39,202 bases of DNA from Lentisphaeria bacterium (GCA_017454215.1 JAFTDL010000270.1:1-39202); one strand, 5' to 3'; shown: positions 8,228 through 17,471, counted from the stretch's first letter. The notes: generated by a model from the letters alone, not told the origin. Numbers and translations: made by a program.

Positions 8228-8830
8228 ATGGCTGAAGAGTTGCAGAGCCTTCTGGAGAAGATCCGCGCGGACGGAATCGAAAAAGCCGAAGCGGAACGGG
8301 AGGAGATCCTGAAAAAGGCCCGGACCGAGGCCGGGGAGATCGTCGCGGCGGCCCGGAACGAGGCGAAGAAATTGACCGACGGCGCCGCGGCCGAGGCGGA
8401 GTCTTCCAAAAAACGCGCCGAAAACGCCATCCGGCAGGCGGCACGGGACATCGTGCTGAAACTCAAGGCCGAACTCGAAAGCCGTCTGCGCCGCGCCGTT
8501 TCCGCTTCCGTCAAGGAGGCCATGACCCCCGCGTTCATGACGGAGCTTCTCCGCACCATGGCGGCGGATTTTGCCAAGGATCCCGATGCGCGGATCACCG
8601 TTCTCGCTTCCGCCCGCGACGCCGACGCTCTCGCCGCCGCCGTCAGGGACACTCTTTCCGCCGATTTCAAGGCCGAGCCCAGGGTCTTTGCCGACGCCTC
8701 CGTCAAGGGCGGACTGCAGGTGAGCTTCTCCGGAGACGAGGTATTCTTCGATTTCTCCGAAGAGGCGGTGACGAGTCTCGTTGCCGGGTACGCCGGAGAG
8801 AAACTGGCCGCCATTCTGGAAAACAGGTAA
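8228..8830 (+). CDS. atpE: V-type ATP synthase subunit E
   Basis: 200 residues. Start at 8228 fits GGAG 7 nt upstream and the typical opening MAEELQSLLEKIRADGIEKAEAE. The first ~100 residues are a highly charged Ala/Glu/Lys coiled coil, the peripheral-stalk helix; the C-terminal ~95 residues (ITVLASARDADALAA, VSFSGDEVFFDFSEEAVTSLVAGY) form the globular domain that binds the A/B head. Length matches bacterial V-type E subunits. It is first in the E-DUF2764-A-B-D cluster and lies downstream of a good promoter. It acts on the cytoplasmic face as part of the stator. Confidence 0.9.
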   Translation: MAEELQSLLEKIRADGIEKAEAEREEILKKARTEAGEIVAAARNEAKKLTDGAAAEAESSKKRAENAIRQAARDIVLKLKAELESRLRRAVSASVKEAMTPAFMTELLRTMAADFAKDPDARITVLASARDADALAAAVRDTLSADFKAEPRVFADASVKGGLQVSFSGDEVFFDFSEEAVTSLVAGYAGEKLAAILENR

Positions 8831-8836
8831 GGTGAC

Positions 8837-9379
8837 ATGTACTACTTCCTCATCGCTTCGCTTCCGCTCCTCGAGATCGGCGTTCCCGCGCCGCTGACGA
8901 CGGCGGACTTCGACGAAATGCTCGAGGAGGCCCTGCCCGAATCCGGCAGGCGGGCGATCTTTTCCTACAGCGGCGGGGCCGGATTTCCCGACACCTGCCG
9001 CGTCTACCGCGAGATGGCGGCTTTCGAGACCTTTCTGCGCACCCGCATCGCGCAGAAACGGGCCGAACGCGCCGGGATTTCTTTCACCCCGGCGGACCCC
9101 GAGACTTATTTCAGCGAGGTCGATTTCGGTCTGGCTCAGGCCTCCTCGTGTGCGAATCCTCTCGAAAGGGAGTTCATCGTCGACCGTCTGCGCTGGGCGC
9201 ACCTCGACGAGCTGGCCCTCGGGCACGACTTCGATTTCGACGCCCTGTGCATCTACCGCGTGAAACTTTTCATCGTGAACAAATACAACGATTTCCGGAA
9301 AGAGTCCGGAACGGTCAATTTCGCCGCCGCGCTGGAGAAAACCGTCGGCGCCGCGGACAAATCCGTAAAGGAGGCTTAA
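8837..9379 (+). CDS. DUF2764 family V-ATPase-associated protein
   Basis: 180 residues, 6 nt after subunit E. It opens MYYFLIASLPLLEIG, the typical start of DUF2764 proteins, and is mostly helical and acidic, with WAHLDELALGHDFDFDALCIYRVKL in the C-terminal half. From family knowledge, DUF2764 genes occur between subunits E and A in V-ATPase operons of Chlamydiae and Bacteroidetes. By position and size it may replace subunit C, but this is not shown. No membrane segment is visible; it probably binds the V1 sector in the cytoplasm. Confidence 0.8.
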   Translation: MYYFLIASLPLLEIGVPAPLTTADFDEMLEEALPESGRRAIFSYSGGAGFPDTCRVYREMAAFETFLRTRIAQKRAERAGISFTPADPETYFSEVDFGLAQASSCANPLEREFIVDRLRWAHLDELALGHDFDFDALCIYRVKLFIVNKYNDFRKESGTVNFAAALEKTVGAADKSVKEA

Positions 9380-9386
9380 CCTCATC

Positions 9387-11132
9387 ATGGCAGAATCCCA
9401 AACCGCAAAAGAGAAGGTCGTCGGCGTCAACGGCAACCTCATCACCGTGCAGTATACCAGCCGCGTCATGCAGAACGAAGTGGCCTACGCCCGCGTCGGC
9501 GACACCCGGCTCAAATGCGAAGTCATCCGCGTGCGCGGAGACGTGGCCGATCTGCAGGTATTCGAGAGCACCAACGGGCTCAAGGTCGGCGACGAGGTCG
9601 AGTTCACCGGGGAACTGCTCTCCGTCGAGCTGGGGCCCGGACTCCTGACCCAGGTCTACGACGGTTTGCAGAATCCCCTCAAACTGCTGGCGGAGCACTC
9701 CGGCTTCTTCCTCAAGCGCGGCGTCTATCTGCGGGCCCTCGACCGCGAAAGGCGCTGGCACTTCACCCCCTGCGCCAAGGCCGGAGACGAAGTGAGGCCC
9801 GGCGACCGCATCGGCAGCGTTCCCGAGGGGATCGTCAAGCACTACATCATGCTCCCCTTTTCGTGGCACGGCGCGTGGCGTCTGGAGTCCGTAGCATCCG
9901 AAGGAGACTACACCATAGACGACGTCATGGCCGTGGCCGTGGACGAACAGGGGGTGAAACGCAATGTCACCATGACCCAGTTCTGGCCGGTGAAGGTCCC
10001 CATTTCGGATTACGCCGAGAAACTGCTGCCCGAGCGCACCATGGTGACCCAGATGCGCACCATCGACACCTTCTTCCCCGTGGCGGTGGGCGGCACGTTC
10101 TGCACGCCGGGACCCTTCGGCGCGGGCAAGACCGTTCTTCAGCACTCCATCAGCCGCTACGCCGAAGCGGACGTGGTGGTGGTGGCCGCCTGCGGCGAGC
10201 GCGCGGGCGAAGTGGTGGAGATCCTGCGCGAGTATCCCGAGCTCGAGGATCCCCGCACGGGACGCTCCCTCATGGACCGCTCCATCATCATCTGCAATAC
10301 CAGCTCCATGCCCGTGGCCGCCCGCGAGGCCAGCGTCTACACGGCGGTGACCCTTGCGGAATACTACCGGCAGATGGGACTCAACACCCTGCTGCTGGCC
10401 GACTCCACGTCGCGCTGGGCTCAGGCCCTGCGCGAGATGTCCGGCCGTCTGGAGGAGATCCCCGGCGAGGAATCTTTCCCGGCGTACCTCGAATCGCGCA
10501 TTTCGGACTTCTACGAACGGGCGGGCTTCGTGCGGCTGCGCACGGGCGAGACCGGTTCCGTCACCATCGGCGGCGCGGTCAGTCCCGCGGGCGGCAACTT
10601 CGAGGAGCCGGTCACTCAGGCGACCCTCAAGGTGGTGGGCGCGTTTCTGGGCCTCTCCCGCGAGCGCTCCGACGCCCGCCGGTATCCGGCCATCCATCCG
10701 CTGGACAGCTGGAGCAAGTACAAAAGCCTCGTCGATCCCCGAAAACTCTCTCTCGCCCGCGGCATCCTTGCGCGGGGCAGCGAAGTCAATCAGATGATGA
10801 AGGTCATCGGCGAGGAGGGAACCAGCATCGACGACTACATCGTCTATCTCAAAAGCGAATTTCTTGATTACGTGTTTCTGCAGCAGAACACCTTCGATCC
10901 CGTCGACGCCAGCACTTGCGCCGACCGCCAGCGTTACGTGTTCGACAAGGTCTGCGGCGTGCTCGACCGCGCCTTCGCCTTTGCCGACAAGGACGCGGCG
11001 CGGCGCTGGTTCCTCGAGCTGCGCCAGCTCTTCCTCGACTGGAATTACATTCCCTGGCAGGGCGAGGCGTTCAAGGTGCAGGAACAGGCCATCGACAGCA
11101 AACTTGCCGGCGCTGCCGCGGAGGTGAAATAA
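9387..11132 (+). CDS. atpA: V-type ATP synthase catalytic subunit A
   Basis: 581 residues; ATG at 9387 after AAGGAGG. N-terminal beta-barrel (about 1-70), the non-homologous bulge region specific to A subunits (about 110-200, [20 protein letters not shown]), nucleotide-binding domain with Walker A GPFGAGKT at 242-249, and a C-terminal helical domain. [10 protein letters not shown] and [20 protein letters not shown] are hallmark segments of the catalytic core. It hydrolyses or makes ATP at the A/B interface. Its TAA shares one base with the next ATG, so A and B are translationally coupled and made in equal amounts. Direction of use (Na+ or H+ pump versus synthase) cannot be told here. Confidence 0.98.
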   Translation: MAESQTAKEKVVGVNGNLITVQYTSRVMQNEVAYARVGDTRLKCEVIRVRGDVADLQVFESTNGLKVGDEVEFTGELLSVELGPGLLTQVYDGLQNPLKLLAEHSGFFLKRGVYLRALDRERRWHFTPCAKAGDEVRPGDRIGSVPEGIVKHYIMLPFSWHGAWRLESVASEGDYTIDDVMAVAVDEQGVKRNVTMTQFWPVKVPISDYAEKLLPERTMVTQMRTIDTFFPVAVGGTFCTPGPFGAGKTVLQHSISRYAEADVVVVAACGERAGEVVEILREYPELEDPRTGRSLMDRSIIICNTSSMPVAAREASVYTAVTLAEYYRQMGLNTLLLADSTSRWAQALREMSGRLEEIPGEESFPAYLESRISDFYERAGFVRLRTGETGSVTIGGAVSPAGGNFEEPVTQATLKVVGAFLGLSRERSDARRYPAIHPLDSWSKYKSLVDPRKLSLARGILARGSEVNQMMKVIGEEGTSIDDYIVYLKSEFLDYVFLQQNTFDPVDASTCADRQRYVFDKVCGVLDRAFAFADKDAARRWFLELRQLFLDWNYIPWQGEAFKVQEQAIDSKLAGAAAEVK

Positions 11133-12427
11133 TGCGCAAGGTCTATCATAAAATCAGTCATATCGCGGGCAACGTCATCACCGTCGAGGCCGACGGCGTG
11201 GCCTACAACGAACTGGCCGAAGTGGAGAGCGCCCGCGGCGTTTCGCTGGCTCAGGTGATCCGGCTCGACGGCAGGAAGGTGTCGCTTCAGGTCTTTGCCG
11301 GCAGCCGCGGCATCAGCACGAAGGATCAGGTGCGTTTCCTCGGTCATGAAATGCAGGTCTCGGGTTCCCTCGATCTGCTGGGCAGAGTCTTCAACGGCCG
11401 CGGCGTTCCCCGGGACGGGCGGCCCGACGTCGATACCGAACTGGTGGAGATCGGCGCGCCTTCGGTCAATCCGGCCAAGCGCATCATTCCGCGGAACATG
11501 ATCCGCACCAACATTCCCATGATCGACCTCTTCAACACGCTGGTGGAATCCCAGAAACTGCCCATCTTTTCAGTGGCGGGCGAGCCCTACAACGAACTTC
11601 TGGCCCGCATCGCCCTGCAGGCCGAGGTGGACGTGATCGTGCTGGGCGGCATGGGCATGAAGTACGACGACTATCTCATTTTCCGGCGCACCCTCGACGA
11701 GCGCGGCGCGCTGTCGCGCACGGTGATGTTCATCCACACCGCCGCCGATCCGGTGGTGGAGTGCCTGATGGTGCCGGACCTCTCCCTCGCCGTGGCCGAA
11801 GCCTACGCGCTGCGGGGCAAACGGGTCCTCTGCCTGCTCACCGACATGACGAACTTTTCGGACGCCCTCAAGGAGATCGCCATCACCATGGAGCAGATCC
11901 CCTCCAACCGCGGTTATCCCGGCGACCTTTACAGTCAGCTGGCCTCGCGTTACGAGAAGGCCGTGGACTTCGACGGCGCGGGCTCCATCACCATTCTCGC
12001 CGTGACCACCATGCCCGGCGACGACGTGACCCATCCGGTGCCGGACAACACCGGCTACATCACCGAGGGGCAGTTCTATCTGCGCAACGGGCGCATCGAG
12101 CCTTTCGGATCCCTTTCGCGCCTCAAGCAGCAGGTGAACGGCAAGACCCGCTCCGACCACCGGGCCATCATGGACGCCATGATCCGGCTTTACGCCGAAT
12201 ACAAGAGCACCCTCGAAAAGCAGTCCATGGGTTTCAAGATGTCCGCGTGGGACAACAAACTGCTCAAGTACGGTTCCCGCTTCGAGGCCGAGATGATGTC
12301 CCTTGCAGTCAACATCCCCCTCGAGGCCGGACTGGATCTCGGCTGGAAGATCCTCGCCGACTGTTTCGACAAAACCGAGATCGGCGTCAAGACCGATCTG
12401 CTTGACCGGTACTGGCCCGGAAACTGA
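11132..12427 (+). CDS. atpB: V-type ATP synthase regulatory subunit B
   Basis: 431 residues; ATG at 11132 in a TAATG junction with subunit A. It opens [30 protein letters not shown] and contains [65 protein letters not shown] and [21 protein letters not shown], all typical of V-type B subunits. As expected for B it lacks a Walker A motif; the equivalent position is SVAGEPYN. Length fits the bacterial family. It alternates with A in the hexameric head. The next gene starts 2 nt after the stop. Confidence 0.98.
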   Translation: MRKVYHKISHIAGNVITVEADGVAYNELAEVESARGVSLAQVIRLDGRKVSLQVFAGSRGISTKDQVRFLGHEMQVSGSLDLLGRVFNGRGVPRDGRPDVDTELVEIGAPSVNPAKRIIPRNMIRTNIPMIDLFNTLVESQKLPIFSVAGEPYNELLARIALQAEVDVIVLGGMGMKYDDYLIFRRTLDERGALSRTVMFIHTAADPVVECLMVPDLSLAVAEAYALRGKRVLCLLTDMTNFSDALKEIAITMEQIPSNRGYPGDLYSQLASRYEKAVDFDGAGSITILAVTTMPGDDVTHPVPDNTGYITEGQFYLRNGRIEPFGSLSRLKQQVNGKTRSDHRAIMDAMIRLYAEYKSTLEKQSMGFKMSAWDNKLLKYGSRFEAEMMSLAVNIPLEAGLDLGWKILADCFDKTEIGVKTDLLDRYWPGN

Positions 12428-12429
12428 CC

Positions 12430-13038
12430 ATGGCGAAGATCAAGTTCACCAAGACCGAGCTCAAGAAGCAGCAGGACAACAAGAAGCAGTTCGAGCGCTT
12501 CCTGCCGACTCTCCAGCTCAAGAAACAGCAGCTCCAGATGGAGGTGCGTCAGAGCGCCGAGGCGCTGGAGGAGAATCTCCGCGAACAGCGGCGGCTCGAA
12601 AAGGAACTGGCCGTCTGCATCGCGTTTTTCGGCGACGCCGCCGTGTCGGAACTGGTCTCTTCCAACGTGGTCATAAGCCGGGTCGTCACCGGAACGGCCA
12701 ACATCGCCGGGATCAATATCCCGACCTTCGACCACGTGGAGTTCGAACCGCAGCACATCGACCTCATGACGACGGACTGGTACGTGGACGATGCGCTGGC
12801 GGCCCTGAAGAGCGCCGCTTCGCTGCGCGAGGCGCACCGCGTGCTTCAGGTGCAGTACGATCTGCTGGCGGCCGAACTGCGGACCACCAGTCAGCGGGTC
12901 AATCTTTTCGAGAAGGTCAAGATACCGGAGTGCAAAGAGAACATCCGCAGGATCTGCATCTTCCTCGGCGACATGAACACCAGCGCCGTGGCCCGGTGCA
13001 AGATCGCCAAGGGCAAGGCGGAGGAACGGGCGTCGTAA
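12430..13038 (+). CDS. atpD: V-type ATP synthase subunit D (central stalk)
   Basis: 202 residues. KIKFTKTELKKQQDNKKQFERFLPTLQLKKQQLQMEV is the N-terminal half of the long antiparallel coiled coil of the rotor; the C-terminal helix contains TSQRVNLFEKVKIPECKENIRRICIFLGDM, the diagnostic end of D subunits. It rotates within the A/B head and couples ATP turnover to the membrane rotor. In related operons subunits I and K come next; here the stop is followed without any gap by an acetyltransferase. Subunit F and C genes are also not seen in the window. Confidence 0.95.
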   Translation: MAKIKFTKTELKKQQDNKKQFERFLPTLQLKKQQLQMEVRQSAEALEENLREQRRLEKELAVCIAFFGDAAVSELVSSNVVISRVVTGTANIAGINIPTFDHVEFEPQHIDLMTTDWYVDDALAALKSAASLREAHRVLQVQYDLLAAELRTTSQRVNLFEKVKIPECKENIRRICIFLGDMNTSAVARCKIAKGKAEERAS

Positions 13039-13458
13039 ATGCGCATACGTCTTCTTGCCGCCCTTTCCGACGGGGAACTGCTCTGCGCTTCACGGCTTTA
13101 CGCCGCGGCGGACTGGGTGGAGAAGGACGCCGATTTTTCCTTCATCCGCGCGGCGGTCGCGGGATCCTTCCTGGCGGCGGGGGCGTTCGAAGACGGGCGT
13201 CTCGTCGGCATGGGCAGGGTCCTCTCGGACGGGTGTTCCGACGCGTACATCCAGGATGTGGTCGTGGATCCCGCCTTCCGGGGCAGGGGCATCGGAAGCG
13301 CTCTGGTGACGTTTCTCGCGGATGAGACGCGTTCCCGCGGCGTGGACTGGATCGCCCTCGTCGGCGAGCCGGGGACCGAAAATTTTTACGCGCGTCTCGG
13401 ATTCGAGCGCAAAGAGGGTTTTACATTGTGGAAGCGGCCTGAGAGCCGCCCGGAGTGA
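13039..13458 (+). CDS. GNAT family N-acetyltransferase
   Basis: 139 residues; the ATG directly follows the stop of subunit D, with GGAGG inside the end of that gene. The acetyl-CoA motif A is clear: YIQDVVVDPAFRGRGIGSALV, with the RGRGIG pyrophosphate loop, followed by motif B (WIALVGEPGTENFYARLGFERKEGFTLWKR). Size and ending match small cytoplasmic GNAT enzymes. The acceptor is unknown. It lies between V-ATPase and cell-wall genes in one transcript, which gives no clear clue to function. Confidence 0.9.
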   Translation: MRIRLLAALSDGELLCASRLYAAADWVEKDADFSFIRAAVAGSFLAAGAFEDGRLVGMGRVLSDGCSDAYIQDVVVDPAFRGRGIGSALVTFLADETRSRGVDWIALVGEPGTENFYARLGFERKEGFTLWKRPESRPE

Positions 13459-13477
13459 AAGAGGAAAAGCAAATATC

Positions 13478-15550
13478 ATGGGCGATCTGAAAAGCAGAGT
13501 GGAGTCCGCGGTCCCGGGGATCCGGCTGCGCACGAACGTGTCGTACAAGGAACTGACCACTCTCGGCGTGGGGACCGATCTGCCGCTTCTGGCCGAGCCG
13601 GAAAACAATGAACAGCTCCGGAAACTTCTGCGTTTCGTGCGCCGCACCGGGACGCCGTATTTCGTCTTCGGCTCGGGCAGCAACGTCATCGGTATGGATA
13701 TGCCCTACCGGGGACTGGGGATCCGCCTCGCCGGTGAGGAATTCAGCCGCATCGAGCGCCGCGACGGCGTCTTCATCTGCGGCGCGCGGGCCCAGCTGGC
13801 CGAACTTGTCAATGCCGCGGCGGCGGCGGGGCTGGCCGGCGTTTCCGGTCTGGCCGGGATCCCCGGCACCATCGGCGGCGCCGCCCGCATGAACGCCGGC
13901 GCCAACGGCGTGGAAACGGGCTCCGCCGTCACCGGGATTTACGGGATCTCCGCCGACGGAACTCCTCTGGTCATGGAGGGAAAAACCCTCGAATGGCGCT
14001 ACCGCAAAGGTCCCGTTCCCGACGGCGCCGTGGTGACCAGTGTGAAGTTCGAACTTGCGCCCTCGACGCCTGAGGCCGAGAAGCGCATCATTTCCGAGGT
14101 CCTGGCCGCGCGCCGCGAACGGGAGCCCCGGGGCCGCACCGCCGGATGCGCCTTCCGCAACGTCTCCGGGACCGAGCCCGCCGGAAAACTCATCGACCGG
14201 TGCGGTCTCAAGGGCCTGCGCTGCGAGGACATGCAGATCAGCGACAAGCACGCCAACTACATGGTCAATCTCTCCGGCGACACCATGGCGTCGGATTATC
14301 TCCGGCTGCTGATCTTCATCCGCCGGGCCGTCAGCGACCGCAGCGGTTTCTTTCTCAAGCTGGAGCAGATCCCGGTGGATCCCGAATTCGAGAAGACCCT
14401 TTACCGCGAAGTGCCGGCCATCAAGGTCAACGTGCTGTGCGGCGGCGTCAGCAGCGAGCGCGAAGTCTCTCTGCGCAGCGGCAGCGCCGTGGCCGAAGCT
14501 CTGCGCAACGGCGGTTTCGACGTGGAACTGTCGGACATCACCAGGTGCCGCATCACCGGGAGCATGCGCAGCTGCGACGTGGTTTATCCCGTGCTTCACG
14601 GAGGCTTCGGCGAGGACGGCCGCATCCAGAAGCTCATGGAGAGGGAGGGGGTGCGTTTCGCCTGTTCCGGTTCCGCGGCCTGCGCGGCGGTGATGGATAA
14701 GATCGTCACCAAACGGCTGCTGGACAAGACCAAAATGCCCACCGCCCCGTGGCGGATCGTGACGCGGGACAACTGCGCTTTTCCCGAGGAACTGGGTCTG
14801 CCGCTCATCATCAAGGTCCCCAACGAAGGCTCCACCGTGGGCATCGTCAAGGTGGACCGCAAAGAGGACTGGGTCAAGGCGCTGGAGAGCGAATTCAAAC
14901 TGGCCGACGAACTTCTGGTGGAGTCGTTCATCAAAGGTATCGAGATCTCCGTTCCGGTGGTCTGCGGCAAGGCCTTCGAGGCCATTGAAATACGCAGTCC
15001 CAGCGGCTTCTACGACTGGGACGCGAAGTACGTCTACAAGAACGGTCACACGCAGTATTTCTGTCCGCCCGAATCCCTGAAGAGCGAGGAGATCGCCCGG
15101 GCGAAACAGCTGGCCGAGGCGTTTTATTTCGTCACCGGCTGCCGCGATCTGGTGCGGGTGGACTTCATCGTGGCTCCCGACGGCACGCCGTACATCCTCG
15201 AAGGCAACGCGCTGCCCGGATGCACCGCCACCAGTCTGGTCCCCAAGGCCGCGCAGGTGGGCGGCATCTCCTTCGAGGCGCTCACCGCGGGCATGGTGTA
15301 TTCGGCCATGCGCCGTCCGATCTTCCGGACCGGCGGGGAGTCCGGAAGCAGCATCGTCACCGGCCGCCTTGCCCGGGTGTGCCTGTGGATGTTCCGCATC
15401 ACGCTGGTGCTCTGTGCCCTCGTCCTCGCGACCAGCGGTCTTGTGGCCCTCTTCACGGGACTGCCCGGCTGGCCGCTGGTGGTGGCCGCCGGACTCATGG
15501 TGCTGGCCGAGATCATGTTCACCTGGCTCAAATCCATAGGTAAAAAATGA
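13478..15550 (+). CDS. murB-ddl: MurB-Ddl fusion: UDP-N-acetylenolpyruvoylglucosamine reductase / D-Ala-D-Ala ligase with membrane tail
   Basis: 690 residues; start at 13478 with AGAGGA upstream. Residues ~1-305 are MurB: YKELTTLGVGT, GSGSNV (65-70), GIPGTIGG (127-134), AGCAFRN (Cys224 at the place of the proton-donating Ser of E. coli MurB). Residues ~315-620 are a D-Ala-D-Ala ligase of the ATP-grasp fold: VNVLCGGVSSEREVSLRSG, HGGFGEDG (374-381), GSTVG near 450, LEGNALPG. Residues ~634-690 hold two hydrophobic segments ending GKK, predicted membrane anchors. The enzyme would join two cytoplasmic peptidoglycan precursor steps. The frame is continuous through both domains. Chlamydiae have a MurC-Ddl fusion, so this is a different pairing. 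Its TGA overlaps the next ATG. Confidence 0.93.
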   Translation: MGDLKSRVESAVPGIRLRTNVSYKELTTLGVGTDLPLLAEPENNEQLRKLLRFVRRTGTPYFVFGSGSNVIGMDMPYRGLGIRLAGEEFSRIERRDGVFICGARAQLAELVNAAAAAGLAGVSGLAGIPGTIGGAARMNAGANGVETGSAVTGIYGISADGTPLVMEGKTLEWRYRKGPVPDGAVVTSVKFELAPSTPEAEKRIISEVLAARREREPRGRTAGCAFRNVSGTEPAGKLIDRCGLKGLRCEDMQISDKHANYMVNLSGDTMASDYLRLLIFIRRAVSDRSGFFLKLEQIPVDPEFEKTLYREVPAIKVNVLCGGVSSEREVSLRSGSAVAEALRNGGFDVELSDITRCRITGSMRSCDVVYPVLHGGFGEDGRIQKLMEREGVRFACSGSAACAAVMDKIVTKRLLDKTKMPTAPWRIVTRDNCAFPEELGLPLIIKVPNEGSTVGIVKVDRKEDWVKALESEFKLADELLVESFIKGIEISVPVVCGKAFEAIEIRSPSGFYDWDAKYVYKNGHTQYFCPPESLKSEEIARAKQLAEAFYFVTGCRDLVRVDFIVAPDGTPYILEGNALPGCTATSLVPKAAQVGGISFEALTAGMVYSAMRRPIFRTGGESGSSIVTGRLARVCLWMFRITLVLCALVLATSGLVALFTGLPGWPLVVAAGLMVLAEIMFTWLKSIGKK

Positions 15551-16659
15551 AACGACTGTTTGCTGTACTGTTTCTGATCCCGGGGCTTGCGGCATTTTCC
15601 GCGCCGCTGGCCATCGGGGAGAAGATGACGAGCATGCCGGTGGGCGTCTGGTATAAGAACGCTCCGGCTCCCGTGGAGCAGTGGCTCGGCAAAAAGACCT
15701 TCGCCGTGTTTTTCATCACGCCCGCGGCGCCCGACATTCTGGCGCTCCGCCGCGTCGAGCAGGTGGCCGGAGCGTTGAAAAAGCAGGGCGTCGGCGTGTT
15801 CTATTCCTCCCCGGGCCTGCCGAAGAATCCCTCGAACGTGCCGGCGTGGAAGGATGTGAAGACCCCGGTGATGTTCGATCTCAAATCGGACCTCTTCGAG
15901 CTCCTGAGCGGCAAGTTTGAAAAGATCCCCTTCGCGGCGGTCATCACGCCGAAGGGGGAACTGGCCTGGCGGGGCAGGATCGAGCGGGTCCCGGCGCTGC
16001 TCGGGGAACTTGCTTCGGGCAAATACCGCATCCCCGACGCCGCCCGCCGCGAAAAGTTCACCGAGGGCCTCGACGTTCTGCTCCGCGCCCGGAAGTATCA
16101 GGAGGCGGTGGACGCCATCACCGCCGAGCAGAAATTCGAACCGGCCAACACGGAACTGGTGGGTCTCAAATGCAATCGTGTGTGGCGGCGGCTGAAAAAT
16201 GCCGAAGCGGCCTTTCGGGAGATCGACCGGGCGCTGGCGGCCGATCCCTCGCTCTTTGCGCTGTACGACTTCAAACTGCGTTTCATGCGTCAGGCCGCCC
16301 CCGGCCGGCCCGTGATGCCGGTCTTTCGGGAGATGGCCGCCAAATTCGGCGACAAGCCCGCATTGCTCATGGCTCAGGTCTCCCGCGAAATGAACGTGCC
16401 TCTGGCGGAGATGTGTCCGCAGGGCGCCCTGCTTCTGGCCCGGACGGCGGCTTCGTCGCCGAAATTCAAGGACCGTCAGGAGGAGGGGTTCGCCCATCTG
16501 TGTTACGCGCGGATACTGCACTACTGCGGCCGGCCCGGACCGGCCGCGGCCGAGGCCGGCAAGGCCGCGAAGCTCCTGACCGGAAGAAGCGCAAAACTTG
16601 CGGAAATGGTGGAAAAGCACTTCCGCATCATCGAGAAACTGTCAAAAACTCTTGAATAG
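15547..16659 (+). CDS. Secreted thioredoxin-fold protein with helical repeat tail, no CXXC
   Basis: 370 residues, ATG in an ATGA overlap with murB-ddl. Signal peptide at 1-19 (MKRLFAVLFLIPGLAAFSA). Residues ~45-165 resemble a thioredoxin/TlpA-like fold (KKTFAVFFITPAAPD, then TPVMFDLKSDL, IPFAAVITPKGELAWRG), but the site expected to hold CXXC reads TPAAPD (58-63), so it is not a redox enzyme of the usual kind. The C-terminal ~190 residues are helical and TPR-like (ARKYQEAVDAITAEQKFEPANTELVGLKC). Probably periplasmic, with a binding or scaffold role; function unknown. Confidence 0.75.
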   Translation: MKRLFAVLFLIPGLAAFSAPLAIGEKMTSMPVGVWYKNAPAPVEQWLGKKTFAVFFITPAAPDILALRRVEQVAGALKKQGVGVFYSSPGLPKNPSNVPAWKDVKTPVMFDLKSDLFELLSGKFEKIPFAAVITPKGELAWRGRIERVPALLGELASGKYRIPDAARREKFTEGLDVLLRARKYQEAVDAITAEQKFEPANTELVGLKCNRVWRRLKNAEAAFREIDRALAADPSLFALYDFKLRFMRQAAPGRPVMPVFREMAAKFGDKPALLMAQVSREMNVPLAEMCPQGALLLARTAASSPKFKDRQEEGFAHLCYARILHYCGRPGPAAAEAGKAAKLLTGRSAKLAEMVEKHFRIIEKLSKTLE

Positions 16660-16671
16660 GAATTCCGGCGC

Positions 16672-17043
16672 ATGAACCGTTCTCTGAAAATCCTGCTGCT
16701 TACGGCGTCACTTCTGTTTCTCTGCCCGCAGCCTGTTCAGGCCATCGACCCGGTGACCATCGCCATCCTTGCGCCCATCGCCATCAAGGCGGCTCAGGCG
16801 GCGTCGCCCTACGTGCTGCGGGCCGCCAAAAACACCGGCACCGGACTGATCAAAATGGGCAAGGACCTCTTCGAACTGGTGTATCTGCCCTACGGACTGG
16901 GCAAGATGTCCTTCGGCTATCCCTTCGGCGGTTTCCGTTCCGGACTGATCTACTCCATCAAGGGGTGCATCGCGCCCTGCAAGCTCATCGTTCACACGCT
17001 CCTTCTGCCGGTGTACATGATCGGCGTCGAGGTCAACGTCTGA
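16672..17043 (+). CDS. Small exported or membrane-associated hypothetical protein
   Basis: 123 residues, 12 nt after the preceding gene. It begins with a clear export signal (MNRSLKILLLTASLLFLCPQPVQA) with likely cleavage after QA at ~24. The mature part contains hydrophobic helices (VTIAILAPIAIKAAQAA; KLIVHTLLLPVYMIGVEV), a Gly/Tyr/Phe-rich middle (GLGKMSFGYPFGGFRSG) and two Cys in KGCIAPCK. I do not recognise the family. It may sit in the envelope; its position between a secreted protein and a DciA-like gene gives no further clue. Confidence 0.7.
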   Translation: MNRSLKILLLTASLLFLCPQPVQAIDPVTIAILAPIAIKAAQAASPYVLRAAKNTGTGLIKMGKDLFELVYLPYGLGKMSFGYPFGGFRSGLIYSIKGCIAPCKLIVHTLLLPVYMIGVEVNV

Positions 17044-17048
17044 CGGCC

Positions 17049-17471
17049 ATGGACCACCGGATAAGAAGCCGCAGACGACGGGTGCGGGCGGTGCGTTTCG
17101 GACTGCTCCGCGACTGGTACGGCGAGGAGGCCGCGCGCACGGAGATGGCCGCGCACACCCATCCCGGCGAGGAGCTGTCGGACGCCCTCGACCGGGTGCT
17201 GAACGAACTCGAAGGCGACGAACTTTCGGATTACGCCCGTCTTGCGGCCAACTGGAAAACCTACTGCGGCGAGGCTCTCGAAAAGTATCTGACGCTGGGA
17301 GGACTGCGCAACGGCGTCCTCACGCTGACCGTGCCGCACAGCGGGCTTCTGAGCATGATCGCCCCCAGCGTCGAACTGATCCAGGCCCGGATCGCCGCCG
17401 ATTTCGGTCCCGGCTTCTGCCGTGAGATCCGTCTCGCGAGCGGCGGCCGCAGGCGTCCCGCCTCCCGCTGA
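17049..17471 (+). CDS. DUF721/DciA-like protein, probable DnaB helicase operator
   Basis: 140 residues from the ATG at 17049, 5 nt after the preceding stop. A basic Arg-rich N-terminus (DHRIRSRRRRVRAVR) is followed by the DUF721 fold: WKTYCGEALEKYLTLGGLRNGVLTLTVPHSGLLSMIAPSVELIQARI, with the typical Trp, Gly and rGvL.v.v spacing. DUF721 proteins are DciA, the ancestral replicative helicase loader used by bacteria lacking DnaC/DnaI. The order (DUF721 domain after a basic segment) and shortness differ from the long DciA of actinobacteria but fit many minimal forms. Role inferred by family. Last gene of the operon that starts with the V-ATPase. Confidence 0.7.
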   Translation: MDHRIRSRRRRVRAVRFGLLRDWYGEEAARTEMAAHTHPGEELSDALDRVLNELEGDELSDYARLAANWKTYCGEALEKYLTLGGLRNGVLTLTVPHSGLLSMIAPSVELIQARIAADFGPGFCREIRLASGGRRRPASR

